The notes: generated from the sequence alone by a model not told the origin. A stretch of DNA of 64,000 nucleotides from Rhizobium mayense (GCF_030272705.1 NZ_JARFYM010000002.1:62001-126000), one strand, 5' to 3'. Positions 17,188-26,662 are shown, numbered from the stretch's first letter. Numbers and translations are program-made.

Positions 17188-17222
17188 AAGGGAGCCGCTT
17201 ATTGCGGCTCCCTTCCAGTTTT
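17188..17222 (+). terminator. Rho-independent terminator
   Basis: A perfect 11-base stem AAGGGAGCCGC / GCGGCTCCCTT with a TTATT loop starts 5 bases after the GH94-like stop, followed by CCAGTTTT. It ends the mannoside operon. Confidence 0.85.
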
Positions 17223-17291
17223 GCGCAGTTGTGTGGCAACCGTCGCCAACGCCTTCTGACCGACTGAGCGGCCCACCGATCTCACCCGATG

Positions 17292-17696
17292 TCACTTCAC
17301 GGGCATGACGACCGGGGCGCCCTTGTTCTTGAGCAGCACGACGATGAATTTCACCGGCTTAGTATCGCTTGCGTTGCGGCTGACCAGGTGGATGTCGGTG
17401 GGACTTTCGTAATAGGTCTCTCCGGCCGACACGGTGACCTCTTTTTGTCCCTTGACCTGCATTACGACCGCGCCCTCCAGAACATAGACGAATGCATTCG
17501 CCTCGTGCTTGTGAATGGGCGAAGAACCTCCCGGTCCATACTCGACTGATATCATCAGCCCCTCCTTGCCGGGATAATTTGGGAGGTCCTTTTGCATCAG
17601 CGGTGTGACATGTGCAGTGTCATCCGCCGCAACCGACAATGTGCCAAAGAGGCAAACTGTCGCCGACACCAATAGCCTGAGCAAATTTGAATTCAT
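17292..17696 (-). CDS. Periplasmic cupin protein
   Basis: This 134-residue protein has a Sec signal peptide (hydrophobic core, cut after LSVAA) and one cupin domain (PIHKHEANAFVYVLEG, then YYESPTDIHLVSRN). The HxH pair is present (H62, H64), but the usual glutamate four residues on is A68, so the metal site is incomplete. AGGAGG stands 9 bases before the ATG. A secreted single cupin of this sort often handles small oxidised or reactive compounds, but no substrate can be named. It is read towards the terminator of the mannoside operon. Confidence 0.8.
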   Translation of the reverse strand: MNSNLLRLLVSATVCLFGTLSVAADDTAHVTPLMQKDLPNYPGKEGLMISVEYGPGGSSPIHKHEANAFVYVLEGAVVMQVKGQKEVTVSAGETYYESPTDIHLVSRNASDTKPVKFIVVLLKNKGAPVVMPVK

Positions 17697-17754
17697 TGTC
17701 GTAGTCCTCCTGGTTGTTCAATCGTAGATGTGCGTTTGCAGTGGACGCATCGTT

Positions 17755-18471
17755 TCAGATATCCAGCAGCGAAGCGTCCTGCGCGGCTTGCGCCAATAGT
17801 TGCGAAGTCGAGCCGACGAACGTGACGGTCTCATTGAGCGGCGCCCGGCCGGTGCGGATGTAAGGCTCCGTGACGTCCTCGTAGCCGATCGACATGCCGC
17901 AGAACAGGACGAGCCCTTCCCGCGGCGACAGGATCTCGGCGACAGTCTTGCGATACACTGACCAAGCCATCTGGGTGCAACTGTGCAACCCCTCGCCGCG
18001 CAGCAGCAGCATGACAGTCTGAAGATACATGCCGACGTCGGCCCACTGAGGTAGACCCAGCTCGCGGTCAATGTAGCAGAACAGGGCGGCGGGCGCGCCG
18101 AAACAATCCCAATTCGCGGAAGCGGCTCTCTGACTTGCCTCCCAGTCGCCGTCCGCAATGCCGAGCGCGCTGTAGCGTTCATGGCCGAAGGCGGATCGGC
18201 GCTCGCGATACGGAGACTTCATTGCGGGCGGATACATTTCGTATTCCCGTTCGTCCCAGGGGCCGTGTGCAGCGACACGTTTTCCGGCCCGCTTCTTGAG
18301 TTCGGCAAGCGGCGCGCCGGTCACCACATAACTGTTCCATGGCTGGATGTTCGAACCGGACGGCGCCCAACTCGCGGCAAGCAGCACGCGCTCCAGCACC
18401 TCCTTCGGGACGTCCCGGTCGATAAACCTGCGCACCGCCCGTCGGCTTTTGACCGCCTCATACACGTCCAT
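17755..18471 (-). CDS. Nitroreductase-family flavoprotein
   Basis: This 238-residue FMN-dependent reductase starts MDVYEAVKSRRAVRRF, the classic N-terminus with FMN-phosphate-binding arginines, followed by LLAASWAPSGSNIQPWNSYVV. The C-terminal block GLVLFCGMSIGYED matches the family ending. It reduces nitroaromatics, quinones or related compounds with NAD(P)H. The start is the ATG at 18471 with GGAAGG upstream; the longer frame to 18591 lacks family sequence. The preceding cupin gene lies 58 bases downstream on the same strand, so the two may be co-transcribed. Confidence 0.92.
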   Translation of the reverse strand: MDVYEAVKSRRAVRRFIDRDVPKEVLERVLLAASWAPSGSNIQPWNSYVVTGAPLAELKKRAGKRVAAHGPWDEREYEMYPPAMKSPYRERRSAFGHERYSALGIADGDWEASQRAASANWDCFGAPAALFCYIDRELGLPQWADVGMYLQTVMLLLRGEGLHSCTQMAWSVYRKTVAEILSPREGLVLFCGMSIGYEDVTEPYIRTGRAPLNETVTFVGSTSQLLAQAAQDASLLDI

Positions 18472-18634
18472 AATCGCTACCTTCCAGTTGCTAAGTCCCG
18501 AGCAACCAAGGGGTACCAATTTGAGATGAGCCAGCCAATTATGCGCAGTGTTTGTCCGCGCACTGCCATTGGTTAGACGAAGCCATACCAAGGGTTAGGT
18601 GAAACGTCGTACTGAGGCTGCAGCCACCTCCTGG

Positions 18635-19834
18635 CTAGGTTCGAGCACTTGCCGCGCCGGGCGCCACGATAAAGGCCGCGCGGCGATCGAGCGCGCCGCT
18701 CCAAAGAGTGAGGATAAGGGCGACCGCGACCAGGATGGCACCGACCCAAGGCGTGGCACCGAGGCCAAGCGAGGAATCCACCACCAGGCCGCCGATCCAG
18801 GCGCCCGCCGCAATGCCGAGGTTGAAGGCGGCGATGTTCAGCGCGGAGGCTACGTCGACAGCCGCCGGGCGCACCTGGCGGGCAAGCTGGACGACATAGA
18901 GCTGCAGTCCCGGCACATTGGCGAAAGAAAGGAAACCGAGGGCGGCCAAAGTCGGTATTGCCAGCCAGGGCGAAACGGCGGTGAAGCTGAAAAGCACGAG
19001 CACGACTGCCTGGGCGACGAAGAGTCCCGTCAGTGCCTTGACCGGATGGCCATTGGCAAGGCGGCCGCCGACGACATTGCCGACAGCGATGGCAACGCCA
19101 TAGAGCACCAGGATCAGACTGACGGCGGAGGCCGCAAAACCGGTCACTTCCTGCAGGATCGAGGCCAGGAAGGTAAAGGTGACGAATGTGCCACCATAGC
19201 CCAGCGCCGTCATGGCGAAGACGATCAGCAGGCGACCGCTTGCAAGCACGCGGATCTGCTCGCCGATGCCCGCCGGCGGCGCCTTCTTCAGGTTTGACGG
19301 CAGCAGCAGCGCAATGCCGGCAAAAGCGATGACGCCGAGGACAGCGACGGCAGCGAAGGTGGCACGCCAGCCGAAGGTCTGGCCGATGAACGTGCCGAGC
19401 GGCACGCCGGTGACGATCGCGACTGTCAACCCCATGAACATCATGGCGATCGCCGAGGCCCGCCGATTTTCCGGCACCAGATCGGCAGCGATGGTCGATC
19501 CGACGGAGAAGAAGACGCCATGGGCGAAGGCCGAAAGCACCCGGGCGACAAGCAACAGCTCGTAACCGGAGCTTAGAGCCGCCATGCCGTTGCCGGCGAC
19601 AAAGAGCGCCATCAGGCCGAGCAGCAGCGGCTTGCGCTCGATGCGGCCGGTGAGTGCCGTCAGGATCGGCGCTCCGAAGGTGACGCCGAGCGCATAGACG
19701 CTGACGATGAGGCCTGCGAGCGGGAGGGTGATATGAAGATCGGTGGCAACGGTTGGCAGCAGACCGACAATGACGAATTCGGTGGTGCCGATCGCATAGG
19801 CCGCGATCGTCAGGGCAAAAAGAGCTGATGGCAT
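18635..19834 (-). CDS. MFS efflux transporter, DHA1 (AraJ/PbuE-like) family
   Basis: This is a 399-residue inner-membrane transporter with 12 predicted segments. It starts MPSALFALTIAAYAIGTTEFVIVGLLP, a signature of the drug:H+ antiporter-1 family, and carries loop motifs such as LTGRIERKPLLLG and VSVYALGVTFGAP. It probably exports small hydrophobic compounds or sugars. The start at 19834 is chosen on homology; its ribosome site is weak. It is divergent from a LysR gene that carries a T-N11-A box in the shared region, so it is likely regulated by it. Confidence 0.9.
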   Translation of the reverse strand: MPSALFALTIAAYAIGTTEFVIVGLLPTVATDLHITLPLAGLIVSVYALGVTFGAPILTALTGRIERKPLLLGLMALFVAGNGMAALSSGYELLLVARVLSAFAHGVFFSVGSTIAADLVPENRRASAIAMMFMGLTVAIVTGVPLGTFIGQTFGWRATFAAVAVLGVIAFAGIALLLPSNLKKAPPAGIGEQIRVLASGRLLIVFAMTALGYGGTFVTFTFLASILQEVTGFAASAVSLILVLYGVAIAVGNVVGGRLANGHPVKALTGLFVAQAVVLVLFSFTAVSPWLAIPTLAALGFLSFANVPGLQLYVVQLARQVRPAAVDVASALNIAAFNLGIAAGAWIGGLVVDSSLGLGATPWVGAILVAVALILTLWSGALDRRAAFIVAPGAASART

Positions 19835-19951
19835 AAGATGACCCGATCGAAAAAGCATCCGGAAGCGCGTCCGGCTGCGCTGGTTCTTGTTCGGGCAGAA
19901 TATGGCCTCAAGACATTCAATCGATAATCGGCTACATAAACTCAACACTTG

Positions 19952-19964
19952 TGAATTTGATTCA
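19952..19964 (+). promoter_or_regulatory. LysR-type T-N11-A box
   Basis: TGAATTTGATTCA is a perfect dyad (TGAAT/ATTCA around TTG) of the T-N11-A form used by LysR regulators. It lies between the divergent MFS and LysR genes, 16 bases before the LysR start, where binding would give autorepression and control of the transporter. Confidence 0.5.
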
Positions 19965-19979
19965 AAAGATGAGAACGTG

Positions 19980-20876
19980 GTGGATAATCGCGCCGGTGAA
20001 ATGGACGTCTTCGTGCAGGTGGCTGAGCTTCACAGCTTCTCGGCGGCGGGGCGGAAATTGCGCTTGTCCCCCTCCGCCGTCAGCAAGCTCGTCACCCGGC
20101 TGGAGGACCGGCTCGGCGCGCGCCTTCTCGTGCGCACCACCCGCTCGCTGCAATTGACGCCGGAGGGAGAGGTCTATCTCGAACGCGCTCAACGTATCCT
20201 CGCCGAAATACAGGAGACGGAGCGTATCGTGGCAGCCGGTGGCGCTGCCGTCCCGCGCGGGCCTCTGCGCGTCAGCGCATCCGTCGCCGTTGGCGTGCGC
20301 TGCATCGTGCCACTTATTCCGGATTTCCTGGCACTCTACCCGGAAATCGAACTCGATATCTCGCTCAGCGACAGCATCATCGATATCGTCGGCGAACGCG
20401 CCGATGTCGCCATTCGCTCGGGACCGCTACGCGACAGTTCGCTGAAAGCCCGCAAGCTGCTCGAAAGGCGACGTGTCATCGTTGCTTCACCGGCCTACAT
20501 CGCTAGACACGGGATGCCGGCAACCCCCGACGACCTCGACCGTCACAATTGCCTGACCTTCAACTTCCGCCCGACCGCCGAGGGGTGGCCCTTTCGCGAT
20601 CCTGCAACGGGATCGGAGTTCGTGAAACCGGTCTATGGCAATCTCCAAGCCAATAATGGGCCGACGGTGCGCAGCCTCTGTCTCGCCGGGCTTGGTCTTG
20701 CCCGCGTCGGATATTTTCACGTGCAGCCGGATATCGAGGCCGGTGCGCTGGTGCCGGTGCTGGAGGATTTCAATGCGGGAGATATCGAGCTGATCCATGC
20801 CGTCTATGCCGGCCACGATCATCTTGCCGCCCGTATCCGCGCCTTTATCGACTTTCTGGCATCGCGAATCACGTAA
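19980..20876 (+). CDS. LysR-family transcriptional regulator
   Basis: This 298-residue LysR protein belongs to the common DhcR/AaeR-like group starting (M)DNRAGEMDVFVQVAELHSFSAAGRKL. The helix-turn-helix (residues 8-65) includes LSPSAVSKLVTRLEDRLGARLL. I choose the GTG at 19980 because the residues from there match the family N-terminus; the ATG at 20001 is an alternative. The shared promoter region with the MFS gene suggests it regulates that efflux pump in response to the exported compound. Confidence 0.9.
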   Translation: MDNRAGEMDVFVQVAELHSFSAAGRKLRLSPSAVSKLVTRLEDRLGARLLVRTTRSLQLTPEGEVYLERAQRILAEIQETERIVAAGGAAVPRGPLRVSASVAVGVRCIVPLIPDFLALYPEIELDISLSDSIIDIVGERADVAIRSGPLRDSSLKARKLLERRRVIVASPAYIARHGMPATPDDLDRHNCLTFNFRPTAEGWPFRDPATGSEFVKPVYGNLQANNGPTVRSLCLAGLGLARVGYFHVQPDIEAGALVPVLEDFNAGDIELIHAVYAGHDHLAARIRAFIDFLASRIT

Positions 20877-20912
20877 AACAGCGATGACCATTCGATAAGC
20901 AGAGGGCAGGAT

Positions 20913-21572
20913 TTGGAGACGGCACTTTATCTTCCGATCAAGAATTTCCTGGAAGCAGCCGGCTACACGGTAAAGGGCGAGATCGGCAATTGCGATCTTG
21001 TCGGCTTGAGCAGCAACGAACCGCCTGTCGTCGTCATCTGCGAATTGAAGCTGACCTTTAATCTGGAGCTTGTGCTGCAGGCGGTCGATCGGGCGGCGGC
21101 AAGCGATGAGGTCTGGATTGCCGCCCGCGTCTCGGCGAAGGGCAAGGGGCGAGAAGGCGACCGCCGGTTTCGCGACCTCTGCCGCCGCCTCGGCTTCGGC
21201 ATGTTGGCCGTATCCGACAGCGGCACCGTCGACGTCATCGTCAGCCCCGTCGCGCCCATGCCCCGCAAGAACACGCGCCGACGATCACGCCTCGTCGAGG
21301 AACACAGGCGGCGAAAGGGCGATCCTGCGCGCGGCGGCAGCACGCGAGCGCCGATCATGACCGCCTATCGCCAACAGGCACTCGCCTGCGCAGTTGCGAT
21401 CCAAAATGGCCAGCAGCGCCCCAGAGATATTCGCGCCAATGCCCCTGAGGCCGCCAAAATCCTGCAGCACAATGTATATGGCTGGTTCGAACGCGTCGAC
21501 CGCGGCATTTACGCCCTGACCGAACTTGGTGCTGAGGCGCTGAAGCGCTGGCCACCAACGGATGGCGCCTAA
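20913..21572 (+). CDS. DUF2161 family PD-(D/E)XK nuclease-like protein
   Basis: This 219-residue protein matches the DUF2161 pattern: METALYLPIKNFLEAAGYTVKGEIGNCDLVG, then VVICELKLTF. D28, E44 and K46 form a PD-(D/E)XK-type active site seen in nucleases. The C-terminal 65 residues (TAYRQQALACAVAIQNG ... WFERVDRGIYALTELGAEAL) look like a winged helix. It starts with TTG after AGAGGGCAGG. It is found in many alphaproteobacteria; the target and biological role are unknown. It follows the LysR gene by 36 bases but is probably unrelated to it. Confidence 0.75.
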   Translation: METALYLPIKNFLEAAGYTVKGEIGNCDLVGLSSNEPPVVVICELKLTFNLELVLQAVDRAAASDEVWIAARVSAKGKGREGDRRFRDLCRRLGFGMLAVSDSGTVDVIVSPVAPMPRKNTRRRSRLVEEHRRRKGDPARGGSTRAPIMTAYRQQALACAVAIQNGQQRPRDIRANAPEAAKILQHNVYGWFERVDRGIYALTELGAEALKRWPPTDGA

Positions 21573-21848
21573 GCAATAAATATGGAGAAATTCCGGCTGC
21601 CAAACATTAAATTCTAGTAATGTCTTGCAATATTGTAATATAAACATGATCAATATTTAATTTGTAAAAGTTACCAGGCGAGCCATATAAATCAACAGCG
21701 CCAATTCTTCTTTCCGCTGCAAATTCTGCAGTAACTTCGGGCAATCAAAGTTCTTGGGAAAGAATAGAAGTGGACTCCGTTTGACGCCTGGTCCTGGACA
21801 TGGACCCAAGACGCCATATCGCCAACGTTCTCGTAAGGGACATTTGCC

Positions 21849-23351
21849 ATGTCATCTCTACTTCGCAAGCATCGCACCGCAGCCATCGTGGGTGCGGCCA
21901 TCATCGTCGGCGCGGGTGCCCTGCCCTTCGCCCTCACCAGCCCCGCTGCCATGGCCGCCAACGAACCCGGCGGCATCATTGCCCCCGGCGGCTCCTTTGC
22001 GCCGATCGTCGACGCCGACAAACCGGCCGTCGTCACCGTTACCACGACCATGAAGGCAGCCGACGCAGGCGCTGATGCCGGCGATTCTCCGATGGACGAG
22101 CAGTTCCGTCAGTTCTTCGAGAACCAGGGCATCCCCTTCCCGCAGCAGCAGGCGCCGCAGCGTAATCCGGCCCAGCGTGCCAAGGCGCTCGGCTCCGGCT
22201 TCGTTATCAGCGCAGATGGCGTCATCGTCACCAACAACCACGTCATCGAGAATGCCACCGACATCAAGGTGACGCTCGACGACGGTACCGAAGTGCCGGC
22301 CAAGCTTCTGGGCGCCGACGCTAAGTCCGACCTCGCCGTTCTGAAGATCCAGACGCCGAAGCCGCTTGCAACCGTCGCCTGGGGCGACTCCGACAAGCTG
22401 AAGCTCGGCGACCAGATCCTGGCGATCGGCAACCCCTTCGGCATCGGCACGACCGTCACCGCCGGCATCGTTTCGGCTCGCGGACGTGACCTCCACAGCG
22501 GCCCTTATGACGACTTCATTCAGATCGACGCCCCGATCAACCACGGCAACTCCGGCGGCCCGCTGGTCGATCGCGACGGCAATGTCGTCGGCATCAACAC
22601 CGCCATCTATTCGCCGAATGGCGGCAGCGTCGGCGTCGGTTTCGCCATTCCTTCCAATGAAGCCAAGGCGATCGTTGCAAAGCTCGAAAAGAACGGTTCG
22701 ATCGATCACGGCTATCTCGGCGTTGCCATTCAGCCGGTGACGAATGATGTAGCCGATGCCGTTGGCCTGTCGCAGCCGCAGGGCGCCCTGGTCGCCAACG
22801 TCACCGACGGAACGCCGGCTGCTGATGCTGGTATCAAGAGCGGCGACATTGTCACCGCCGTCGGTAACGAAACCGTCAAGACGCCCAAGGATCTGTCGCG
22901 CCTCGTTGCCGATCTTTCTCCGGGCGACAAGCGGTCGGTCACTGTGTGGCGCAATGGCAAGAGCGTCGACGTGAACGTCACCATCGGTGGCAACGACGAC
23001 AGTAAGCAGGCGGCCAATGACAAGGGTGACGGCAAGGTTCAGCCGTCCAACCAGCCGAGCATCGGCGTCGGTCTCGCCAACCTGACCCCTGATCTCCGCC
23101 AGCAGATGAACCTGCCGCGCAATGTCGAGGGCGCCGTTGTCGCCAGCGTCAATCCCGACAAGCCGGCAGCCGCCGCCGGCGTCCAGACGGGCGATATCAT
23201 CGTCTCGGTCAACGATAAGCCGGTGCACGATGCCCATGAAGTCCAGAGCGCGGTCGCAGAAGCCGGCAAGGCAGGCCGCAAATCGGTCCTGCTGCTGATC
23301 CAGCGCGACGGCAACAAGACCTTCGTGGCTGTGCCATTCGCAGCAGCATAA
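21849..23351 (+). CDS. HtrA/Deg-type periplasmic serine protease
   Basis: This 500-residue DegP-like (Do family) protease degrades or refolds damaged envelope proteins. A Sec signal peptide (about residues 1-36, ending SPAAMA) precedes a trypsin-like domain with catalytic H131 (TNNHVIENA), D161 (KSDLAVLKI) and S235 (NHGNSGGPL). Two PDZ domains follow at about residues 275-370 and 405-495. AAGGGA precedes the ATG. It stands alone after a 276-base AT-rich upstream region; no CpxR- or RpoE-type site could be recognised. Rhizobia usually carry several paralogues. Confidence 0.96.
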   Translation: MSSLLRKHRTAAIVGAAIIVGAGALPFALTSPAAMAANEPGGIIAPGGSFAPIVDADKPAVVTVTTTMKAADAGADAGDSPMDEQFRQFFENQGIPFPQQQAPQRNPAQRAKALGSGFVISADGVIVTNNHVIENATDIKVTLDDGTEVPAKLLGADAKSDLAVLKIQTPKPLATVAWGDSDKLKLGDQILAIGNPFGIGTTVTAGIVSARGRDLHSGPYDDFIQIDAPINHGNSGGPLVDRDGNVVGINTAIYSPNGGSVGVGFAIPSNEAKAIVAKLEKNGSIDHGYLGVAIQPVTNDVADAVGLSQPQGALVANVTDGTPAADAGIKSGDIVTAVGNETVKTPKDLSRLVADLSPGDKRSVTVWRNGKSVDVNVTIGGNDDSKQAANDKGDGKVQPSNQPSIGVGLANLTPDLRQQMNLPRNVEGAVVASVNPDKPAAAAGVQTGDIIVSVNDKPVHDAHEVQSAVAEAGKAGRKSVLLLIQRDGNKTFVAVPFAAA

Positions 23352-23636
23352 GCATCCGTTAAAGGACAACTGCTGTAGGACATCTGTGCCTCGTCTCTGT
23401 CACTGGAGGCGGGGCGCAGGTGTGTCTGGACGAGAGTGCGGCGATGACCGGGGATGATGTATGCGCCTGCGCGCACTTGTCGCGAGCAGGGCAATTTTTA
23501 ACGAAAACGTCACTTGTCAACGACTGGTTTACGATGTCGTCAGAGAAGACCGACACGCAACACTCCCACAACAGGCCTTTCACTGATACATAACTGTTTG
23601 CTCAGACTGTATCGTAGCGTGGATTGCGAGGGGAAC

Positions 23637-25790
23637 ATGCGTAAGGCAGTGGGAGAACAGATTTTGGGGTCGGTACCTGTGGATGCCGACCAAATGATCG
23701 CGCGCCCGCGCTCGACGGAAGAGATCCCGCAGACCCGCGAACCCAGTCTCGCCGAGCGCTACGACTGGCTCGTGGCCATGATCAACCACGTGCCCGACTA
23801 TATCTATGCAAAGGATCTGGAGGGGCGCTTCCTGTTCGCCAACAGGGCCATCGTCCTGAACAATGGGCTCGAGCGCGTGGAGGACATGGTTGGGCTGACG
23901 GATTACGACCTCCATCCATCGGCCGCGGCTGAGAGCATAGCCGCCGTCGAACGACACGTCATGGAGAGCGGCGAACCCGATCTCGGATTGGAAGAACGCC
24001 GTTTGAGAGGCAGCGGCTGGCTGATGATGTCGCGCGTGCCGCTCAGGGACAAAGCTGGGAAGGTGATCGGCGTCGTTGGGGCGTCGCGGGACATCTCTTC
24101 CCGCAAACGCAGCGAAAGCCTGATGAAGGCTCAGGCGCAACTTCTCAAGGCGGTGGCTAAGGGAGTGCGTCTTGACGCGTTGCTGCGGGACGTAGCCGAT
24201 CTACTCGAAGAGGTCATCCCCGGTATCGCCGCCGCCGTGCTGCTGCACGACGAAGGCGCTGAGGAACTTCATGTCGCAGCGGCGTCCCAATCGGCAGCCG
24301 CCATTTCGATGTCGCCGGCAGGTATCTTCGACAACCCGGCATCCTGGCGCTGCCTCGCAATCTCGTCGGGTGATGGCGGGCAGCATGGCGTGCTGGCCGT
24401 GCAAGAATCTTCCAGCCATGAAGCCAGTATGTGGGAGTTCCTGACCGGCGTCGCTCAAACGATCGGCATCGCGATCGACCGTCACTATGACGCTGAGCGC
24501 ATCACCTTCCTTGCTGAACACGACGCCCTGACCGGATTGCCAAACCGCGCGCTGCTCGACCGAAAGCTCGATGATATGCTGCGGCGTGCCGGCGAAACCT
24601 CCGGGAGAGTCGCGGTCGTCTTCCTAGACGTCGACAACTTCAAACTCGTGAACGACAGCCTCGGTCACGCGGCCGGCGACGAGCTGTTGAAGATCGTTGC
24701 GAACCGGATCACCGAGGAGATCGGACGAGACAATCTGGTATCGCGCATCGGCGGTGACGAGTTCATTCTGGCTCTCCAGCAGACCCAAGAAGACTTCGTC
24801 CCGCGGCTGGCGCGCATCCGTGAGGCCATCGCACGGCCGCTTACCTTGGCAGGAATGAACCTGCAGCTCACGTGCAGCATGGGAATGGCCTGCTTTGCCG
24901 CACACGGCAAAACGGCCACCGAACTGTTCGCCAACGCGGATATGGCGATGTATCGCGCCAAAGAGAACGGCCGGAACAGTATCCAGGTGTTCGACCCAGC
25001 TATGGCGGAGAACGCACGGCAAAAACTCGGACGTTCAGAGGAACTGAGGCGCGCCATCGAGCGGGACGAGTTCGTCTTGCACTTCCAGCCGCAGAAAGAC
25101 ATGACCACGGGCGAGATCATTGGCGTGGAGGCGCTCGTGCGCTGGAACCATCCGACCGACGGGCTCGTCTTTCCCGGAGAATTCATTCCGCTTGCCGAGG
25201 AGTCCGGCCTCATCGTTCCGATTGGCGAGGCTGTCCTGCGCAAGGCCTGCGGTCAGGCGAAAAAATGGCAGAAACTGGGGCTGCCGCCCGTGAAGATTGG
25301 CGTCAACATGTCGGCCCGGCAATTCCAGGAACCTGGCATGATCCGGCATGTGGCCACCGCCCTCGCAGAGAGTGGTCTTGAACCGCAGTGGCTCGAGATC
25401 GAGGTCACTGAGAGCCTTCTGATGCGCGACGTGCAGGGGGCGATCATGAAGATGCATGAACTGAACGCCTTGGGCGTCAGCCTCGCGATTGACGATTTCG
25501 GCACGGGCTATTCGAGCCTGAGCACGCTGAAACGCTTTCCCCTGTCGCGCCTCAAGATCGACCGATCTTTCATCGCCGATATTCCGGATGATGCCGACGA
25601 TATGGCAATCACCTCCGCAATCGTCTCGCTTGCGCGGATACTGGCGTTGGACGTGATCGCGGAAGGCGTGGAGACGGAGGAGCAGGCCCGTTTCCTGTCG
25701 GAGGCCGGATGCCATGCCATCCAGGGCTACCTGTTCAGCAGGCCCATCCCGGCGGAGGAGATGACGCGCGTGATGCGGGAGCGGTGTTAA
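23637..25790 (+). CDS. PAS-GGDEF-EAL protein, cyclic di-GMP turnover
   Basis: This is a 717-residue soluble signalling protein. A PAS domain (about residues 45-160; DYIYAKDLEGRFLFANRAIVLNNG) is followed by a GAF-like region, a GGDEF domain with intact GGDEF at 372-376, and an EAL domain with intact EAL at 498-500 plus DDFGTGYSSL. Both the diguanylate cyclase and the phosphodiesterase signatures are complete, so it may make or break c-di-GMP depending on the PAS input. The ATG at 23637 follows GAGGGG; the upstream extension to 23514 lacks family sequence. It has no transmembrane segment. Confidence 0.94.
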   Translation: MRKAVGEQILGSVPVDADQMIARPRSTEEIPQTREPSLAERYDWLVAMINHVPDYIYAKDLEGRFLFANRAIVLNNGLERVEDMVGLTDYDLHPSAAAESIAAVERHVMESGEPDLGLEERRLRGSGWLMMSRVPLRDKAGKVIGVVGASRDISSRKRSESLMKAQAQLLKAVAKGVRLDALLRDVADLLEEVIPGIAAAVLLHDEGAEELHVAAASQSAAAISMSPAGIFDNPASWRCLAISSGDGGQHGVLAVQESSSHEASMWEFLTGVAQTIGIAIDRHYDAERITFLAEHDALTGLPNRALLDRKLDDMLRRAGETSGRVAVVFLDVDNFKLVNDSLGHAAGDELLKIVANRITEEIGRDNLVSRIGGDEFILALQQTQEDFVPRLARIREAIARPLTLAGMNLQLTCSMGMACFAAHGKTATELFANADMAMYRAKENGRNSIQVFDPAMAENARQKLGRSEELRRAIERDEFVLHFQPQKDMTTGEIIGVEALVRWNHPTDGLVFPGEFIPLAEESGLIVPIGEAVLRKACGQAKKWQKLGLPPVKIGVNMSARQFQEPGMIRHVATALAESGLEPQWLEIEVTESLLMRDVQGAIMKMHELNALGVSLAIDDFGTGYSSLSTLKRFPLSRLKIDRSFIADIPDDADDMAITSAIVSLARILALDVIAEGVETEEQARFLSEAGCHAIQGYLFSRPIPAEEMTRVMRERC

Positions 25791-25848
25791 GGTCTAGATC
25801 TCACCTTCATCTGCCGTGTGAGACGGTTTTCCGCCGTCTTAACCTCGT

Positions 25849-26118
25849 TCAGGCAGTCGGGTGGGACAGCACCTGCAGGCCGGCGGATATAAAGGCCAGC
25901 CACAGAGCTTCGCTCCAGTGATTGAAGGAGTGAGCCGAATAGCGCTGTCGCGTCAAAGCCGCAATCAGCCCCATCAACAGCGCGTAGAGTTGGAAGCAGC
26001 GCGCTGCGGAGAGAAGATAGTTCGACCGGGCAAATAGCGATATCACGATCGCCACAACGCATTTAATCACGAACCGATTGACGGTATCGCGTGATGTCTG
26101 GTCCAGCTCGATGGCCAT
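25849..26118 (-). CDS. Small hypothetical membrane protein
   Basis: This 89-residue protein has three likely hydrophobic segments (about 17-37, 42-60 and 68-86). No domain is recognised. The ATG at 26118 lacks a good ribosome site but is only 22 bases after the stop of the next upstream small gene, so translation may be coupled. It could be a chance frame; the hydrophobic pattern and co-orientation with the neighbour support it moderately. Confidence 0.45.
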   Translation of the reverse strand: MAIELDQTSRDTVNRFVIKCVVAIVISLFARSNYLLSAARCFQLYALLMGLIAALTRQRYSAHSFNHWSEALWLAFISAGLQVLSHPTA

Positions 26119-26140
26119 GGGCGGCAGCTTTTTTCTGAAA

Positions 26141-26344
26141 TCAATGCATCAATTGCGTGACGCCGGCGGCGCCGACGGAGAAGACGGCGATGACGCAGGC
26201 GAGCCGCACGAAAATTCTGACATCATGGGAATGGGGCGCGGCCTGATCGATTTCCCCGGCGCCATCGTATCTCCTGGAGGCGCGAAGTTCCTGCTCCTGC
26301 TGCAAATGCTGAGCGAGATATTGAATGCCGTAACGAGCGTACAT
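26141..26344 (-). CDS. Small hypothetical single-pass membrane protein
   Basis: This 67-residue protein starts MYARYGIQYLAQHLQQEQELRASRRY at an ATG that follows AAAGGA at good spacing. The N-terminal half is polar and charged; the C-terminal half is one transmembrane segment (VRLACVIAVFSVGAAGVTQLMH). No family is recognised. The frame extends to 26386 but that extension lacks a ribosome site. It precedes the other small membrane protein and probably forms an operon with it. Confidence 0.55.
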   Translation of the reverse strand: MYARYGIQYLAQHLQQEQELRASRRYDGAGEIDQAAPHSHDVRIFVRLACVIAVFSVGAAGVTQLMH

Positions 26345-26662
26345 CGCTTTGATCCTTTTGCTGACAACGGATGTCGCGGGCGACAACCGTCGAGATCAGG
26401 CTAGAAGGACCGGCATAGTTTTTCGATTGTGGGAAACACGGCGTAAAATAAAAATCTGCTAAAGGATCGCGGCTTCCAACAGAAGGGGCGTTTCTGCGTT
26501 GAATCATGATAGTTTTTGTCCAAACTCTGCCGTGGTGATGATAGAGAAGAGCGTGGGGACGGATAGGAACCGCCCGTCGGCGGGCCTTGCGTTCTGCCGA
26601 TACCATCGACGGCATAAAGGCTTCAGGACTTTGGACGGGGCTGAGCGACAGCAGGAGTTGGA
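26345..26662. other. Intergenic region before the J-domain gene
   Basis: These 318 bases lie between divergent starts. A GGAAC at 26566 and CGTT at 26590 are reminiscent of an EcfG stress promoter, but the spacing is 19 bases instead of 16-17, so I do not call it. No gene is seen here. Confidence 0.45.

Noticed and set aside
21858..23369. 503-codon minus-strand frame opposite the HtrA gene
   Set aside because: It mirrors the HtrA gene and shows no recognisable domain; the plus frame has the full catalytic triad and PDZ domains.
26566..26593. EcfG-like promoter GGAAC ... CGTT before the J-domain gene
   Set aside because: The spacer is 19 bases, longer than the 16-17 accepted for EcfG sites.
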